Below are positions 1 to 11,175 of a stretch of DNA of 64,000 nt, piece after piece. Source of the DNA: Erwinia sp. JUb26 (GTDB taxonomy: Bacteria > Pseudomonadota > Gammaproteobacteria > Enterobacterales > Enterobacteriaceae); assembly GCF_003751505.1 (NCBI RefSeq), contig NZ_RJVB01000009.1:208943-272942 (forward strand), written 5' to 3'. Within the stretch, counting starts at the first letter, position 1. Each line of letters opens with the position of its first letter. Both the position numbers and the translations under genes were made by a program. The notes under the pieces were generated by a model. That model worked only from the letters and a program-made list of their open reading frames with translations, ran no database searches and was not told the origin of the DNA.

Positions 1-548
1 GGCTCAACGTCTGAATAGGTGACCGGCACTGCGGTTTCACACTTCCCGCCGCCGCAGCCAGGGGTGATGGAAACCGTTTTGCTTAAGGCATCGTAGGTCA
101 CCCGATCGCCCGGGACGCCAACGGCACGCTTAATATAGTCCAGACTGGGATCTTTCGGGTATTTAAATACCACCACGTCACCGCGCTTAGGATGCCCGGT
201 GGGGATCAATGTAGTCTGGGTAATCGGATCTTTAATGCCGTAGGCATACTTTTCCACGAGGATAAAATCCCCGATTAGCAGCGTCGGCATCATCGATCCT
301 GATGGGATCTGGAACGGTTCAAAAATAAATGAGCGCACCACAAACACCACCAGCAAAACAGGGAACACCGATGCCGTGGTTTCCACCCAGCCCGGCTGTT
401 TATCCGCTTTGGTTTCTGGCGTGCCTTCGGCTTTTGCCGCCGCGCGCTTAGCCCGGCGGGCCGGTGCCCATTTATACTTGTCGATACACCAGATAATTCC
501 GGTGACCAGCGTTGCTATCGCCAAAATCAGGGCGAACATATTAGCCAT
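1..548 (-). CDS. lepB: Signal peptidase I, N-terminal part (cut by window edge)
   Basis: Type I signal peptidase of the inner membrane, which removes signal peptides from exported proteins. The first 182 codons are present; the C-terminus lies left of the window. Two hydrophobic segments are visible (about residues 4-22 and 60-78), separated by a basic loop. The nucleophile serine lies in the motif IPSGSMMPTL and the general-base lysine in YIKRAVGVPGD, so both halves of the Ser/Lys dyad are present. The ATG at 548 is 30 bp downstream of the lepA stop, matching the lepA-lepB operon known in enteric bacteria. Confidence 0.97.
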   Translation of the reverse strand, partial: MANMFALILAIATLVTGIIWCIDKYKWAPARRAKRAAAKAEGTPETKADKQPGWVETTASVFPVLLVVFVVRSFIFEPFQIPSGSMMPTLLIGDFILVEKYAYGIKDPITQTTLIPTGHPKRGDVVVFKYPKDPSLDYIKRAVGVPGDRVTYDALSKTVSITPGCGGGKCETAVPVTYSDVE

Positions 549-578
549 TCCAGTTCCCTCAAAGCCCGAAGTCGGGCC

Positions 579-2378
579 TTATTTGCTGTCTTTACCGACG
601 TGGAGAATGGCAAGGAACGCTTCCTGCGGCAGCTCAACGTTACCCACCTGCTTCATGCGTTTCTTACCGTCTTTCTGTTTCTGCAGCAGCTTTTTCTTAC
701 GGCTGACGTCACCGCCGTAACACTTGGCGAGCACGTTTTTACGCAGCTGTTTCACGGTTGAGCGGGCGATGATATGGGTACCAATCGCCGCCTGAATCGC
801 AATGTCGAACTGCTGGCGCGGGATCAGATCTTTCATCTTCTCGACCAGATCGCGGCCGCGGTACTGAGAATTCTCTCGGTGAGTGATCAGCGCCAGCGCA
901 TCGACACGCTCGCCGTTGATCAGTACGTCCACGCGCACCATATCAGAGGTCTGGAAGCGCTTGAAGTTGTAATCCAGTGACGCATAGCCACGTGAAGTCG
1001 ACTTCAGGCGGTCGAAGAAATCGAGTACCACTTCCGCCATCGGGATTTCATAGGTCAGCGCAACCTGGTTACCGTGGTAAACCATGTTGGTCTGCACGCC
1101 GCGTTTTTCGATACACAGCGTAATCACGTTACCGAGATATTCCTGCGGCAGCAGCATGTGACATTCCGCAATCGGCTCACGCAGCTCTTCGATGTTGTTC
1201 AGCGGCGGCAGTTTGCCCGGGCTGTCAACGTAGACGGTCTCATTGTCCGTGGTTTGCACTTCATAGACTACGGTTGGCGCCGTGGTAATCAGTTCAAGAT
1301 CGTACTCACGCTCCAGACGCTCCTGGATGATTTCCATGTGCAGCAGGCCAAGGAAGCCGCAGCGGAAACCAAAGCCCAGCGCCGTTGAGCTTTCCGGCTC
1401 GTAGAACAGGGAGGCGTCGTTAAGGCTCAGCTTGCCCAGCGCGTCGCGGAAGGCTTCATAGTCGTCGGAGCTGATCGGGAACAGACCGGCGTAAACCTGC
1501 GGCTTCACTTTCTTAAAGCCAGGCAGTGCTTTATCCGCCGGATGACGTGCCAGCGTCAGGGTATCGCCCACCGGCGCACCGAGGATGTCTTTGATCGCAC
1601 AGACCAGCCAGCCTACTTCGCCGCAGTTCAGCACATCGGTATCTTCGCGTTTTGGCGTGAAAATCCCCAGGCGGTCGGCGTTGTAAACCTGACCTGTACT
1701 CATCACTTTGATCTTGTCGCCCTTGCGCATGGTGCCGTTCTTAATACGCACCAGCGAGACAACGCCGAGATAGTTATCGAACCAGGAGTCAATGATCAGC
1801 GCCTGCAGCGGACCTTCCGGATCGCCTTCCGGCGGTGGAATATCTCGCACCAGACGTTCCAGCACGTCCGGTACGCCCACGCCGGTTTTCGCCGAGCAGC
1901 GCACCGCGTCGGTGGCGTCGATACCAACGATATCTTCAATTTCCTGAGCAACACGCTCAGGATCGGCCGCAGGCAGGTCGATCTTATTCAGAACCGGCAC
2001 CACTTCCAGATCCATTTCCATCGCGGTGTAACAGTTCGCCAGCGTCTGGGCTTCAACACCCTGACCGGCGTCAACCACCAGCAATGCGCCCTCACACGCC
2101 GCCAGAGAACGAGAAACTTCGTAGGAGAAGTCAACGTGTCCCGGGGTGTCGATGAAGTTCAGCTGATAGGTCTGACCATCAGGGGCGTGGTAATCGAGGG
2201 TGACGCTCTGCGCTTTAATGGTAATACCGCGCTCACGTTCTAAATCCATGGAATCCAGAACCTGTGCAGCCATTTCACGTTCGGTCAGGCCACCGCAAAT
2301 CTGAATCAGACGATCGGAGAGCGTCGATTTACCGTGGTCAATGTGGGCGATGATCGAAAAGTTTCTTATGTGCTTCAT
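579..2378 (-). CDS. lepA: Elongation factor 4 (back-translocating GTPase LepA)
   Basis: Ribosome-associated GTPase of the EF-G family that acts on stalled or mis-translocated ribosomes. The 599-residue length equals the usual family length. The P-loop AHIDHGKST is near residue 12, and the DTPGHVDF and NKIDLP GTPase motifs follow. The C-terminus has the basic LepA-specific tail ([20 protein letters not shown]). It is the first gene of a lepA-lepB unit read leftward. The 238-bp gap upstream separates it from the rpoE operon and presumably holds its promoter. Confidence 0.98.
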   Translation of the reverse strand: MKHIRNFSIIAHIDHGKSTLSDRLIQICGGLTEREMAAQVLDSMDLERERGITIKAQSVTLDYHAPDGQTYQLNFIDTPGHVDFSYEVSRSLAACEGALLVVDAGQGVEAQTLANCYTAMEMDLEVVPVLNKIDLPAADPERVAQEIEDIVGIDATDAVRCSAKTGVGVPDVLERLVRDIPPPEGDPEGPLQALIIDSWFDNYLGVVSLVRIKNGTMRKGDKIKVMSTGQVYNADRLGIFTPKREDTDVLNCGEVGWLVCAIKDILGAPVGDTLTLARHPADKALPGFKKVKPQVYAGLFPISSDDYEAFRDALGKLSLNDASLFYEPESSTALGFGFRCGFLGLLHMEIIQERLEREYDLELITTAPTVVYEVQTTDNETVYVDSPGKLPPLNNIEELREPIAECHMLLPQEYLGNVITLCIEKRGVQTNMVYHGNQVALTYEIPMAEVVLDFFDRLKSTSRGYASLDYNFKRFQTSDMVRVDVLINGERVDALALITHRENSQYRGRDLVEKMKDLIPRQQFDIAIQAAIGTHIIARSTVKQLRKNVLAKCYGGDVSRKKKLLQKQKDGKKRMKQVGNVELPQEAFLAILHVGKDSK

Positions 2379-2616
2379 TATTGAGGTTTTTCTGCCTTAC
2401 AAATTCTGGAACTCTCGCGATAGTAAATCAGGAGAGCGTGATATCACAGGCGAACAGAGGCCCGAAAGGCTGCATTCTACACTACATATCAAAGGGGTGG
2501 AATCATCGCGGGGTGCCAATAGTACCAGCAACGGCGTGGAAACAAAGAATTGCGTAAATATTATGCAAAAGTTCGCCCTGCCCCCCAGATTGTGGCTGGG
2601 GCAGAAGCGAAGAGGA

Positions 2617-3081
2617 TCAGGCATCGGTGGTGACGTGCAGGGCGTCCGGCGGTAATGCCACGCTGAGGATCACCGGCTGGTACGACGCCGAGCGGCCCAG
2701 TATGCTGGAAATTCCACGGGCAATGATAAAGCCGCCAATACCGCCGAGCAGCGCGCCGCAGGCGGCGGCCAGATCGCTGTGAAACAGCATCTGGAACAGT
2801 CCGGCAAGAATAAACAACCCGACCAGCGGCGACATATAAACCAGCAGCGCCGAACTCAGCAGGCTGGATTCAGCGATGCCCAGCTCAATACGCTGGCCCG
2901 GAATCAACGGATCGGGGCTGCTAATCTTCATCACGTGGGCGTTTTTCGGCCCAAGTTTGTTCAGCATGTGGCTGCCGCAGCCCTTACGGGCAGAGCAGCT
3001 GCTGCAGGAGGTTTTAATTTCCGAATGCAGCGTCGCCACGCCGTTTTGCCACGAGACAACCGTAGCCCATTCTCTCATCAT
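2617..3081 (-). CDS. rseC: SoxR-reducing / sigma-E regulatory protein RseC
   Basis: Inner-membrane protein of the rpoE-rseABC operon, linked to positive modulation of sigma-E and to reduction of SoxR. The 154 residues begin with a cytoplasmic domain carrying a cysteine cluster (CSSCSARKGC, residues about 26-35) of the kind expected for redox or iron-sulfur chemistry. Two hydrophobic segments follow (about 75-95 and 105-122). The start overlaps the rseB stop as ATGA, so the two are probably translationally coupled. This is the last gene of the operon. Confidence 0.95.
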   Translation of the reverse strand: MMREWATVVSWQNGVATLHSEIKTSCSSCSARKGCGSHMLNKLGPKNAHVMKISSPDPLIPGQRIELGIAESSLLSSALLVYMSPLVGLFILAGLFQMLFHSDLAAACGALLGGIGGFIIARGISSILGRSASYQPVILSVALPPDALHVTTDA

Positions 3082-4031
3082 GGTGTGGTACCTAAAGTAA
3101 TGCTGTCAGCAATGCGTTTGGCAGTAGCGGGTGGCAGTTCGCCCACTACGGTAATTTCCGCATTATTACGCACCTCAGTCTGCACCGTACGACGCCCAGT
3201 GCGCAACAGCTGCGATGCGCTGTTTTTATCCGCAAGGGTGATATTTATCGAGAAGCTGAACAGGCCATCGGAATAGAGGCGCGACTCGACCGGGCGATTA
3301 AGCGACGGGATCTGGCGGCGGCTCTGCGCCACTTCCTTCATTCCCGCCGGCAGCCATCCGGCTTTCCAGTTAAACGTGGCCTTGTTGCCCGCAGGCACCG
3401 ACAGCGATGGCGGCAGCTTGGCGGTTTCCAGCCCCTGCATCAGCTTACTGACGCCCTGATCGACGGCAAAGCTGATCACGCGATACTGTTCCAGCGTTTC
3501 GCCGTCGCGATCCAGCAAATCGACGCGCAGCGGCAGCTTGGTTTCACTGTCCAGCCAGACCACGTAGCCATAGCGGGTACCATCGCGCGAGACGATGCGA
3601 ATCACCTCACAGAGCTGATCGGCAATGCGCGTGCGGCCCACTGAGACAAAATCATAGCTGCTGGCGAGGTGCTCAAAATCGGCGTAAACCAGCGCAGGCA
3701 GCGAATCGACAATGTGATCGCCCGCCAGGGTAAACGGCTCGAGTCCCGGTTCGAAATAGCTGATCTCGTTGCCGCGCTGGATGATCTCTCGACGAGGTCC
3801 ATCCATTTGCAACAGCTGCGCGTAGGTTTTGTTATCAATGACCGCATGACGATAGCGCAGGGATTCGATCCCCAGTCTGGAGACATTGATATAGGCGAGT
3901 TCATAACTGAGAGACTGGCTTGCCTGCTCCATCTGTTGTAACAGCGCCCCGGACGGAGATTGTGCCGGGGCGACAGAGGAGTACATCAGGCTGCCAGCCA
4001 GAAGGCTGACGGCACACCAAAGCTGCTTCAT
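3078..4031 (-). CDS. rseB: Sigma-E factor negative regulatory protein RseB (periplasmic)
   Basis: Periplasmic protein that binds the periplasmic part of RseA, shields it from DegS cleavage, and senses mislocalised lipopolysaccharide. The 317 residues start with a signal peptide ending near Ala-Pro-Ala-Gln (about residue 24). The rest is the MucB/RseB fold, with a large LolA-like N-terminal domain and a smaller C-terminal domain. The start overlaps the rseA stop by one base (TAATG), which suggests coupled translation. Confidence 0.96.
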   Translation of the reverse strand: MKQLWCAVSLLAGSLMYSSVAPAQSPSGALLQQMEQASQSLSYELAYINVSRLGIESLRYRHAVIDNKTYAQLLQMDGPRREIIQRGNEISYFEPGLEPFTLAGDHIVDSLPALVYADFEHLASSYDFVSVGRTRIADQLCEVIRIVSRDGTRYGYVVWLDSETKLPLRVDLLDRDGETLEQYRVISFAVDQGVSKLMQGLETAKLPPSLSVPAGNKATFNWKAGWLPAGMKEVAQSRRQIPSLNRPVESRLYSDGLFSFSINITLADKNSASQLLRTGRRTVQTEVRNNAEITVVGELPPATAKRIADSITLGTTP

Positions 4032-4681
4032 TACTGCTGTTGCATTCCTAAGGACTGATTACCGGGAACCTGAGCAGCAGCCTGCTGGTCAGGATTTTGA
4101 TCGAACTGCAGCTGTTCTGCATGCAGACGACGCTGAAGTTCATAGTCCTGCAGCAGCGCATTCACGCGACGACGCTGATCCTGCGCCTGCTGATTCACTT
4201 TGCTGGTGCTGGTTGCGTTTTCAGACGGTACGCCAAGGCTAACCTGCGAAGCCTGCCCCATCATCGGCAGCGTGTTAAACGCCGGGGAATCTGAAGACTG
4301 GCCCACAACGGGCTTGTTGTACTGCTGAACGCCGACGATAACCGCCAGTGAAACGCAGGCGGCCAGGCCAACCTGAGTAATCTGAGCGGCCCACGGGCGC
4401 ACTTTGCCCCAGAACGGCATTTTCTCAGCGTCTTCGGGTTTCGGCTGAGCTTCCGGGATCAATCGGGTGACAGTTTTCGCTGGCTCATCTTCGATAGCCG
4501 CGGCCACGCGGGCAGCGATATCAAAATCCAGCAGCTGTGGGACGTCGCCACGCAGCGTATCGCGGATCAGATGATAGCTTTCCCAGTTTTTCTGTAGTGC
4601 TGCATCGGAATTGAGCGCCGACATCAGCTCGGTATCCAGTGCTTCACCATCCATTAAAGCGGAAAGTTGTTCTTTCTGCAT
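4031..4681 (-). CDS. rseA: Anti-sigma-E factor RseA
   Basis: Single-pass inner-membrane anti-sigma factor that holds RpoE inactive until DegS and RseP cleave it. The 216 residues comprise an N-terminal cytoplasmic sigma-binding domain (MQKEQLSALMDGE), one membrane segment at about 101-119 and a periplasmic tail. The tail contains SQVSLG, where the Val-Ser bond (about 147-148) corresponds to the known DegS site. The C-terminus is glutamine-rich (QQAAAQ ... MQQQ), like E. coli RseA. It starts 30 bp after the rpoE stop. Confidence 0.96.
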   Translation of the reverse strand: MQKEQLSALMDGEALDTELMSALNSDAALQKNWESYHLIRDTLRGDVPQLLDFDIAARVAAAIEDEPAKTVTRLIPEAQPKPEDAEKMPFWGKVRPWAAQITQVGLAACVSLAVIVGVQQYNKPVVGQSSDSPAFNTLPMMGQASQVSLGVPSENATSTSKVNQQAQDQRRRVNALLQDYELQRRLHAEQLQFDQNPDQQAAAQVPGNQSLGMQQQ

Positions 4682-4711
4682 GCCTCAATACCCTTCCTGT
4701 GTACGTTATTG

Positions 4712-5287
4712 CTAACGTTGGATAAGCGGTTGAATTTTATTATCAATAGCTTCTCGCGCACGAAAAATTCGTGACCGAACCGTACCCACCGGACAGTCCA
4801 TGATAACCGCTATCTCTTCATAGCTCAGGCCATCAAGTTCGCGCAGCGTAATCGCCATGCGCAGGTCTTCAGGTAACGTTTCGATAGTACGAAAAACTAT
4901 CTGTTTCAGTTCTTCTGACAACATTAAGTTCTCAGGGTTCGAAATTTCTTTTAGTGCTCCCGCACTTTCAAAATTTTCTGCGTCGATAGCGTCCACATCG
5001 CTGGACGGCGGACGACGCCCCTGAGCAACCAGATAATTTTTAGCCGTATTGACGGCAATTCGGTAGAGCCAGGTATAGAAAGCGCTATCCCCCCGGAAAG
5101 ATTCCAGCGCACGATAGGCCTTAATAAATGATTCCTGCACTACGTCAGGAACATCTCCTGAAGGTACATAGCGGGAAACCAGACTCGCCACTTTATGCTG
5201 GTAGCGGACTACCAGTAAATTGAATGACTTCTGATCGCCCTTCTGCACGCGCTCAACGAGAATCTGATCCGTTAACTGCTCGCTCAT
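4712..5287 (-). CDS. rpoE: RNA polymerase sigma-E (extracytoplasmic stress) factor
   Basis: ECF-type sigma factor that directs the envelope-stress regulon. I chose the ATG at 5287 (MSEQLTDQ), giving 191 residues as in E. coli; the frame is open further upstream without a family match. Region 2 is visible around DVVQESFIKAYRALESF and region 4 around EEIAVIMDCPVGTVRSRIFRAR. The start codon overlaps the stop of a 34-codon upstream reading frame (ATGA). A sigma-E promoter with near-ideal hexamers lies about 90-110 bp upstream, indicating autoregulation. Confidence 0.98.
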   Translation of the reverse strand: MSEQLTDQILVERVQKGDQKSFNLLVVRYQHKVASLVSRYVPSGDVPDVVQESFIKAYRALESFRGDSAFYTWLYRIAVNTAKNYLVAQGRRPPSSDVDAIDAENFESAGALKEISNPENLMLSEELKQIVFRTIETLPEDLRMAITLRELDGLSYEEIAVIMDCPVGTVRSRIFRAREAIDNKIQPLIQR

Positions 5288-5388
5288 CCGAGGTAAAATC
5301 TCCCCAAATCTGTTTCCACGCGTAACCAAACTCCCAGTGATAACCCAATATAGTTTTCGAGCAAGCACGCGATTTGAGTGGTATTCAT
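5284..5388 (-). CDS. Leader peptide upstream of rpoE (RseD-like)
   Basis: A 34-codon frame, ATG at 5388 to TGA at 5286-5284, ends inside the rpoE start codon (ATGA overlap). Its predicted product begins MNTTQIACLLENYIGLSLG. In E. coli, rpoE translation is coupled to a short upstream leader peptide called RseD; position and overlap fit that role. The start has no clear Shine-Dalgarno sequence and lies between the -35 and -10 of the sigma-E promoter, so only transcripts from promoters further upstream would carry the full frame. Identity with RseD is inferred from position. Confidence 0.55.
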   Translation of the reverse strand: MNTTQIACLLENYIGLSLGVWLRVETDLGRFYLG

Positions 5389-5400
5389 AGGAGAAGTTCC
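5373..5400 (-). promoter_or_regulatory. Sigma-E-dependent promoter of rpoE
   Basis: On the minus strand GGAACTT (5400-5394) is followed after exactly 16 bp by TCAAA (5377-5373). This matches the sigma-E consensus for both hexamers and the spacer, and predicts a start site near 5366. It would make the operon autoregulated, as known in E. coli. Confidence 0.8.
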
Positions 5401-5759
5401 ATTACGCCATTATTTTTGTGAGGCCATCAGGACATATTTACAAATCAGCGCGCTTTTTTATGCATTTTTGCCAATTTGTGAGCCACTGCCTTTCTTTGGA
5501 TACTGAACGCATCGTTCATCACCCTGACGACGCCCGCAGAGTAACGCATGGGGCCAGGTTTTTCACCCTCTAATCGCTTCATAAAGCTTCAGTTCACACT
5601 ATTAACAACCCCACCTTGCGCGTTGAGGGCGATGCAGAGCGGCGGTTCTGCGCATCTTAATGCGGATCACACTCTGCATACTGGTCGATAAAAAGCCTTT
5701 TTGCCTGATTAATTTGAGTGCTATGCTCAGCAAACAACCTGTTTAGTAAATTAAACACC
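5389..5759. other. Divergent intergenic region rpoE / nadB
   Basis: About 370 bp without a gene between the rpoE leader and nadB. It is AT-rich and must hold the distal rpoE promoters on one strand and the nadB promoter on the other. A possible nadB -10 (TATGCT, 5722-5727) follows TTGCCT (5701-5706) at a short 15-bp spacing, which is weak support. No RNA gene, repeat or terminator was recognised. Confidence 0.4.
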
Positions 5760-7373
5760 ATGACGCATTCTTCCGATTACAGCTGTGATGTCTTGATTAT
5801 TGGCAGCGGCGCGGCGGGCCTTTCGCTGGCGCTGCGACTCGCGGAAAAACACCGCGTTACCGTGCTGAGTAAGGGCCCGGTCAGCGAAGGCTCAACATTT
5901 TATGCCCAGGGCGGCATTGCGGCGGTGTTTGATGAAACTGACAGTATCGAGTCCCATATTGAAGATACGCTGGTTGCCGGCAGCGGTCTGTGTGAGCGCG
6001 AGGCGGTTGCCTTTATCGCCAGTAATGCTCGTCACTGCGTTCAGTGGCTGATTGATAACGGCGTGCTTTTCGATAAAGAAACGCCGGAAAACAGTGAGCA
6101 GCGCTATCATCTGACGCGCGAAGGCGGCCACAGCCACCGCCGCATCCTGCACAGCGCCGACGCCACCGGCCGGGCCGTTGAAACCACCCTGGTCAGCCAG
6201 GCGCTCAGCCATCCCAACATCACGCTGATTGAGCGCAGCAACGCCGTCGACCTGATCGTTTCCGACAAGATCGGCCTGCCGGGCGAACGTCGGGTGGTCG
6301 GCGCCTATATCTGGAACCGGAAACATGAAAAGGTTGAATCCTGCCGCGCCCGGGCCGTGGTGCTGGCAACCGGCGGCGCCGCGAAGGTGTACCAGTACAC
6401 CACCAACCCGGACGTCGCCTCCGGTGACGGCATTGCCATGGCCTGGCGTGCAGGCTGTCGGGTAGCCAATCTGGAGTTCAACCAGTTCCACCCCACCTGC
6501 CTGTTCCATCCAGACGCCCGCAACTTCCTGTTGACCGAGGCCCTGCGCGGTGAAGGCGCACTGCTCAAGCGTCCTGATGGCTCTCGCTTTATGCCGGACT
6601 TCGATCCGCGCGGCGAACTGGCTCCGCGTGATATCGTCGCCCGGGCGATTGACCACGAGATGAAGCGGCTGGGTGCCGACTGCATGTATCTGGATATCAG
6701 CCATCAGCCGCCGGACTTTATCCGCGCTCATTTCCCGACCATCTACGAAAAGCTACTGACGCTGGGCTTCGATCTCACCAGCCAGCCGATCCCTATCGTC
6801 CCGGCGGCGCACTATACCTGCGGTGGCGTGATGGTCAATCAGCAGGGGCAAACCGACCTCAGCGGACTGTACGCGATTGGCGAGGTCAGCTATACCGGCC
6901 TGCACGGGGCGAACCGACTGGCTTCAAATTCTTTGCTGGAGTGTCTGGTTTACGGCTGGTCGGCGGCGGAGGATATCGATCGTCGCCTGGCTGACGTTGA
7001 GCTGGCGACGGCACTGCCGGTATGGGATGAAAGCCGGGTGGATGATTCCGATGAGCGGGTGGTGATCCAGCATAACTGGCACGAGCTGCGGCTGTTTATG
7101 TGGGACTACGTGGGGATTGTTCGCACCACGAAACGCCTGGAGCGCGCGCTGCGGCGCATTAACACGCTGCAGCAGGAAATTGACGAGTACTACGCCAATT
7201 TCCGCATTTCAAACAACCTGCTGGAACTGCGCAATCTGGTGCAGGTTGCTGAGCTGATGGTGCGATGCGCCCTCGACCGCAAAGAGAGCCGCGGCCTGCA
7301 CTATACGCTCGATTATCCCGAAGCGCTGGGCGAGGCCAGACCGACGGTGCTGGTTCCCCGACTAGCGGAATAA
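5760..7373 (+). CDS. nadB: L-aspartate oxidase
   Basis: Flavoenzyme that oxidises L-aspartate to iminoaspartate, the first step of de novo NAD synthesis (used by NadA). The ATG at 5760 gives 537 residues, close to the 540 of E. coli. The FAD-binding motif [10 protein letters not shown] is near residues 13-22. The conserved [12 protein letters not shown] and [14 protein letters not shown] segments and the HYTCGG substrate loop are present, with a helical C-terminal domain after about residue 420. It is divergent from rpoE, and its 3' end overlaps convergent trmN6 by 12 bp. Confidence 0.98.
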   Translation: MTHSSDYSCDVLIIGSGAAGLSLALRLAEKHRVTVLSKGPVSEGSTFYAQGGIAAVFDETDSIESHIEDTLVAGSGLCEREAVAFIASNARHCVQWLIDNGVLFDKETPENSEQRYHLTREGGHSHRRILHSADATGRAVETTLVSQALSHPNITLIERSNAVDLIVSDKIGLPGERRVVGAYIWNRKHEKVESCRARAVVLATGGAAKVYQYTTNPDVASGDGIAMAWRAGCRVANLEFNQFHPTCLFHPDARNFLLTEALRGEGALLKRPDGSRFMPDFDPRGELAPRDIVARAIDHEMKRLGADCMYLDISHQPPDFIRAHFPTIYEKLLTLGFDLTSQPIPIVPAAHYTCGGVMVNQQGQTDLSGLYAIGEVSYTGLHGANRLASNSLLECLVYGWSAAEDIDRRLADVELATALPVWDESRVDDSDERVVIQHNWHELRLFMWDYVGIVRTTKRLERALRRINTLQQEIDEYYANFRISNNLLELRNLVQVAELMVRCALDRKESRGLHYTLDYPEALGEARPTVLVPRLAE

Positions 7374-8099
7374 ATAGAACTCGCGGGTCAGGCTACAGTG
7401 CGCCTCGGAGTAGTGCTGATCCGGCCCCCGAATCGTCATCCGATCCAGCATCTGCTCGCCCGCTTTCGGCGACAGCGCCAGCATGACGCGGTTCGGTGGC
7501 CGGGTATCGTTATCGGCCACATCGGTACGAAAGCGCAGATGCCAGCCGCGCTGTAGCGCCATCTCGACCAGGGCACTGCCCGCAGATTCCGGCAGGATCA
7601 CGCAGAAAAAGCCTTCCTCCGTAATGAGCTGCTCGGCGCAGCCCAGCAGGGCTTCATGCGTCAGCGCGCCGGTATAGCGAGCGGAAGCGCGCTCCGGGGT
7701 GGCACAGTCGGAACCCGGTGCAAAATAGGGTGGATTGCTGACAATCAGCGAATAGCGCTGTTCACAACGCGTCGTCCATTCAAGAATATCGGCCTGATGA
7801 ACCCGAATTCGATCCGGCCACGGCGAGGCGGCCACGTTTTCCTGCGCCTGCTCTGCCGCCGCCGCATCAAGCTCGACGGCATCAACCTGCACCGATTCCG
7901 CCGTGCGCTGTGCCAGCATCAGCGCAATCAGACCGCTGCCCGAGCCAATATCCAGCACGCGGGTTACGTTGGCAACCGGTGCCCATGCGCCAAGCAGCAC
8001 ACCGTCCGTGCCCACCTTCATGGCGCAACGATCGTGAGCGACAAAAAATTGTTTAAAGGTAAACCCGTTGGCACGGAGAATGGCTTTCTGTTGCGACAT
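7362..8099 (-). CDS. trmN6: tRNA1(Val) (adenine(37)-N6)-methyltransferase
   Basis: SAM-dependent enzyme (formerly YfiC) that methylates N6 of A37 in tRNA-Val. The ATG at 8099 ([18 protein letters not shown]) gives 245 residues, the E. coli length; the frame stays open far upstream, but that part is the shadow of srmB. The SAM site [17 protein letters not shown] and the N6-adenine methyltransferase signature SNPPY are both visible. It is convergent with nadB and shares 12 bp with it. Confidence 0.96.
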   Translation of the reverse strand: MSQQKAILRANGFTFKQFFVAHDRCAMKVGTDGVLLGAWAPVANVTRVLDIGSGSGLIALMLAQRTAESVQVDAVELDAAAAEQAQENVAASPWPDRIRVHQADILEWTTRCEQRYSLIVSNPPYFAPGSDCATPERASARYTGALTHEALLGCAEQLITEEGFFCVILPESAGSALVEMALQRGWHLRFRTDVADNDTRPPNRVMLALSPKAGEQMLDRMTIRGPDQHYSEAHCSLTREFYLFR

Positions 8100-8231
8100 T
8101 TGACTGACCTGAAAGAGAAACGGCGCTAGCATAGGGCAAACCGTGACGAAGGAAAAGTCATTAACCCGATACAAACAGATGAAGATCGCGTTCAATCTGT
8201 CTATAATCAGCGCCCCAAACTGAGGTAGACC

Positions 8232-9560
<1,329 letters not shown>

Positions 9561-9577
9561 TCGCACTGCATGATATT

Positions 9578-9605
9578 AAACCGCCTTCGACAGGCGGTTT
9601 TTTTT
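9578..9605 (+). terminator. Intrinsic terminator after srmB
   Basis: AAACCGCC (9578-9585), a 7-base loop and GGCGGTTT (9593-9600) form a perfect 8-bp stem followed by a T run to 9605. It sits 18 bp after the srmB stop. Confidence 0.9.
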
Positions 9606-9699
9606 CGCACCTTAGCGGTAAAAACAGGCCGTTGATGTCAAAACTGGCCTTTGCGTTCACTACGCGTTTCCCTGCCGACGTTAGATTTTGCTAAATGAT

Positions 9700-9742
9700 A
9701 AAAAAAACGCCAGCAATCAGTGAATTAAACTGATTGCTGGCG
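9700..9742 (-). terminator. Intrinsic terminator after grcA
   Basis: A perfect 14-bp stem (9708-9721 with 9729-9742, 7-base loop) is followed on the minus strand by eight T residues (9707-9700). It is oriented to end grcA transcription. Confidence 0.9.
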
Positions 9743-9788
9743 TGATGCGTTTATCGACAGGTCACCCAATAAAAGCGGTGATTATGGC

Positions 9789-10172
9789 TTATAAACTCTC
9801 AGTAAAGGTACGGGTAATCACATCGCGCTGCTGTTCCGCCGTCAGTGAGTTAAAACGTACCGCATAGCCGGAAACGCGGATGGTTAACTGCGGGTATTTT
9901 TCCGGATGCTTAACCGCTTCTTCCAGCGTTTCGCGGCTTAACACGTTCACATTCAGATGCTGACCGCCTTCGACGCGGACCTCTGGCTTCATCTCCAGCG
10001 GGATTTCGCGATATTCGATTTGCCCCAGATCGCTGACCGGCACAACCTGATCTTCGCTGTAGCCAGATTTCGCGCACACGCAGCGCGCTTCCGCTTTCTC
10101 GCTATCCAGCAGCCAGAATGAGTTCAGCAGCGCGCTATTTTTTGCTTGAGTAATTTGGATTCCGGTAATCAT
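9789..10172 (-). CDS. grcA: Autonomous glycyl radical cofactor GrcA
   Basis: Small protein (YfiD) that replaces the damaged C-terminal glycyl-radical domain of pyruvate formate-lyase after oxidative cleavage. The ATG at 10172 ([13 protein letters not shown]) gives 127 residues, as in E. coli; the open frame further upstream is not part of the family. The radical glycine is Gly102 in RVSGYAVRF. An FNR-type promoter with textbook geometry lies upstream, fitting induction under low oxygen or low pH. It is divergent from ung. Confidence 0.97.
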   Translation of the reverse strand: MITGIQITQAKNSALLNSFWLLDSEKAEARCVCAKSGYSEDQVVPVSDLGQIEYREIPLEMKPEVRVEGGQHLNVNVLSRETLEEAVKHPEKYPQLTIRVSGYAVRFNSLTAEQQRDVITRTFTESL

Positions 10173-10238
10173 GATGTTGCCTCCCAGGCGGTGGGCGCAG
10201 AGTGAACTGCGCACGAATGAATGGATAAACCCACCTTC

Positions 10239-10280
10239 TGTATATCAGCCTGATATGCTGCCCTCTTTGACCCAAATCAA
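10239..10280 (-). promoter_or_regulatory. FNR-dependent (class II) promoter of grcA
   Basis: TTGAC-CCAA-ATCAA (10267-10280) matches the FNR box TTGAT-N4-ATCAA at 9 of 10 positions. The minus-strand -10 TATACA is at 10244-10239. The predicted start near 10232 puts the box centre at -41.5, the classical position for FNR activation. Anaerobic FNR/ArcA control of grcA is known in E. coli. Confidence 0.75.
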
Positions 10281-10447
10281 CTGTCGTCAGCCGCGGATCG
10301 AGGCAGTGCAAGTAACATCATGTTTTGTATCAATTTTCCAGAAATGCCGATTTCTAAAATTTTTGTAAATATTCAATTATTTTTTAAGTTTAACCCCTTA
10401 TCAAACCACGTTAAGCTACGCGCTCTACAGACTTAAAGGAGTTGGCG

Positions 10448-11128
10448 ATGGTGAATACCATGACCTGGCACGATGTGCTGGCTGAGGAAAAAGAGAAACC
10501 GTACTTCAGGGAAACGCTGGCGGCGGTCGCCGCAGAGCGTGCGGCCGGCAAAACGGTTTATCCGCCACAGAAAGACGTCTTTAACGCCTTTCGTCTGACC
10601 GAGCTGGGGCAGGTGAAGGTGGTGATCCTCGGGCAGGACCCCTATCACGGCCCAAATCAGGCACACGGACTGGCATTTTCCGTACTGCCGGGCGTGCAGG
10701 TTCCCCCTTCGCTGGTGAATATGTACAAAGAACTGGTGACTGATATTCCCGGGTTCCAGCGGCCTAACCACGGCTTTCTGGAGAGCTGGGCGCACCAGGG
10801 TGTGATGCTGTTGAACACCGTGCTGACCGTTGAAGGCGGTAAAGCCCATTCTCACGCTAAATTTGGCTGGGAAACGTTTACCGATAACGTGATTGCCGCG
10901 ATCAATCAGCATCGTGAAGGGGTGGTCTTTTTGCTGTGGGGTTCACATGCGCAGAAGAAAGGCAGCATTATCGACCGCCAGCGCCACCACGTTTTACAGG
11001 CGCCGCACCCTTCCCCGCTGTCGGCCCATCGCGGTTTCTTCGGTTCCTCGCACTTCTCTAAAACCAATCAGTGGCTGATCGAACGGAATGAAGCGCCAAT
11101 AGACTGGACGCCGCATCTTCCTGAATAA
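10448..11128 (+). CDS. ung: Uracil-DNA glycosylase
   Basis: Family 1 uracil-DNA glycosylase that removes uracil from DNA in base-excision repair. The catalytic aspartate is Asp64 in GQDPYHG, and the catalytic histidine lies in [11 protein letters not shown] near the C-terminus. I chose the ATG at 10448 (226 residues; E. coli has 229) because GGAG at 10438-10441 is 6 bp upstream. A TTG at 10442 is in frame but too close to that site. In E. coli yfiF follows ung; here grpE does. Confidence 0.97.
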   Translation: MVNTMTWHDVLAEEKEKPYFRETLAAVAAERAAGKTVYPPQKDVFNAFRLTELGQVKVVILGQDPYHGPNQAHGLAFSVLPGVQVPPSLVNMYKELVTDIPGFQRPNHGFLESWAHQGVMLLNTVLTVEGGKAHSHAKFGWETFTDNVIAAINQHREGVVFLLWGSHAQKKGSIIDRQRHHVLQAPHPSPLSAHRGFFGSSHFSKTNQWLIERNEAPIDWTPHLPE

Positions 11129-11135
11129 CAGCGAT

Positions 11136-11163
11136 AAAAAAAGCACCTTACGGTGCTTTTTTT
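11136..11163. terminator. Bidirectional terminator between ung and grpE
   Basis: GCACC (11143-11147), loop TTAC and GGTGC (11152-11156) are flanked by A residues on the left and T residues on the right, so the hairpin can terminate both convergent genes. It lies on one of the two rearrangement junctions relative to E. coli. Confidence 0.9.
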
Positions 11164-11175
11164 AACATTTAGCTA

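Noticed and set aside
1542..2243. 233-codon open frame on the plus strand opposite lepA
   Set aside because: Antisense to a highly conserved GTPase gene; arginine- and histidine-rich product typical of a shadow frame, no ribosome site.
2583..2601. Short hairpin CCCCAG/CTGGGG after rseC
   Set aside because: Six-base-pair stem with no T run on the relevant strand; not enough to call a terminator.
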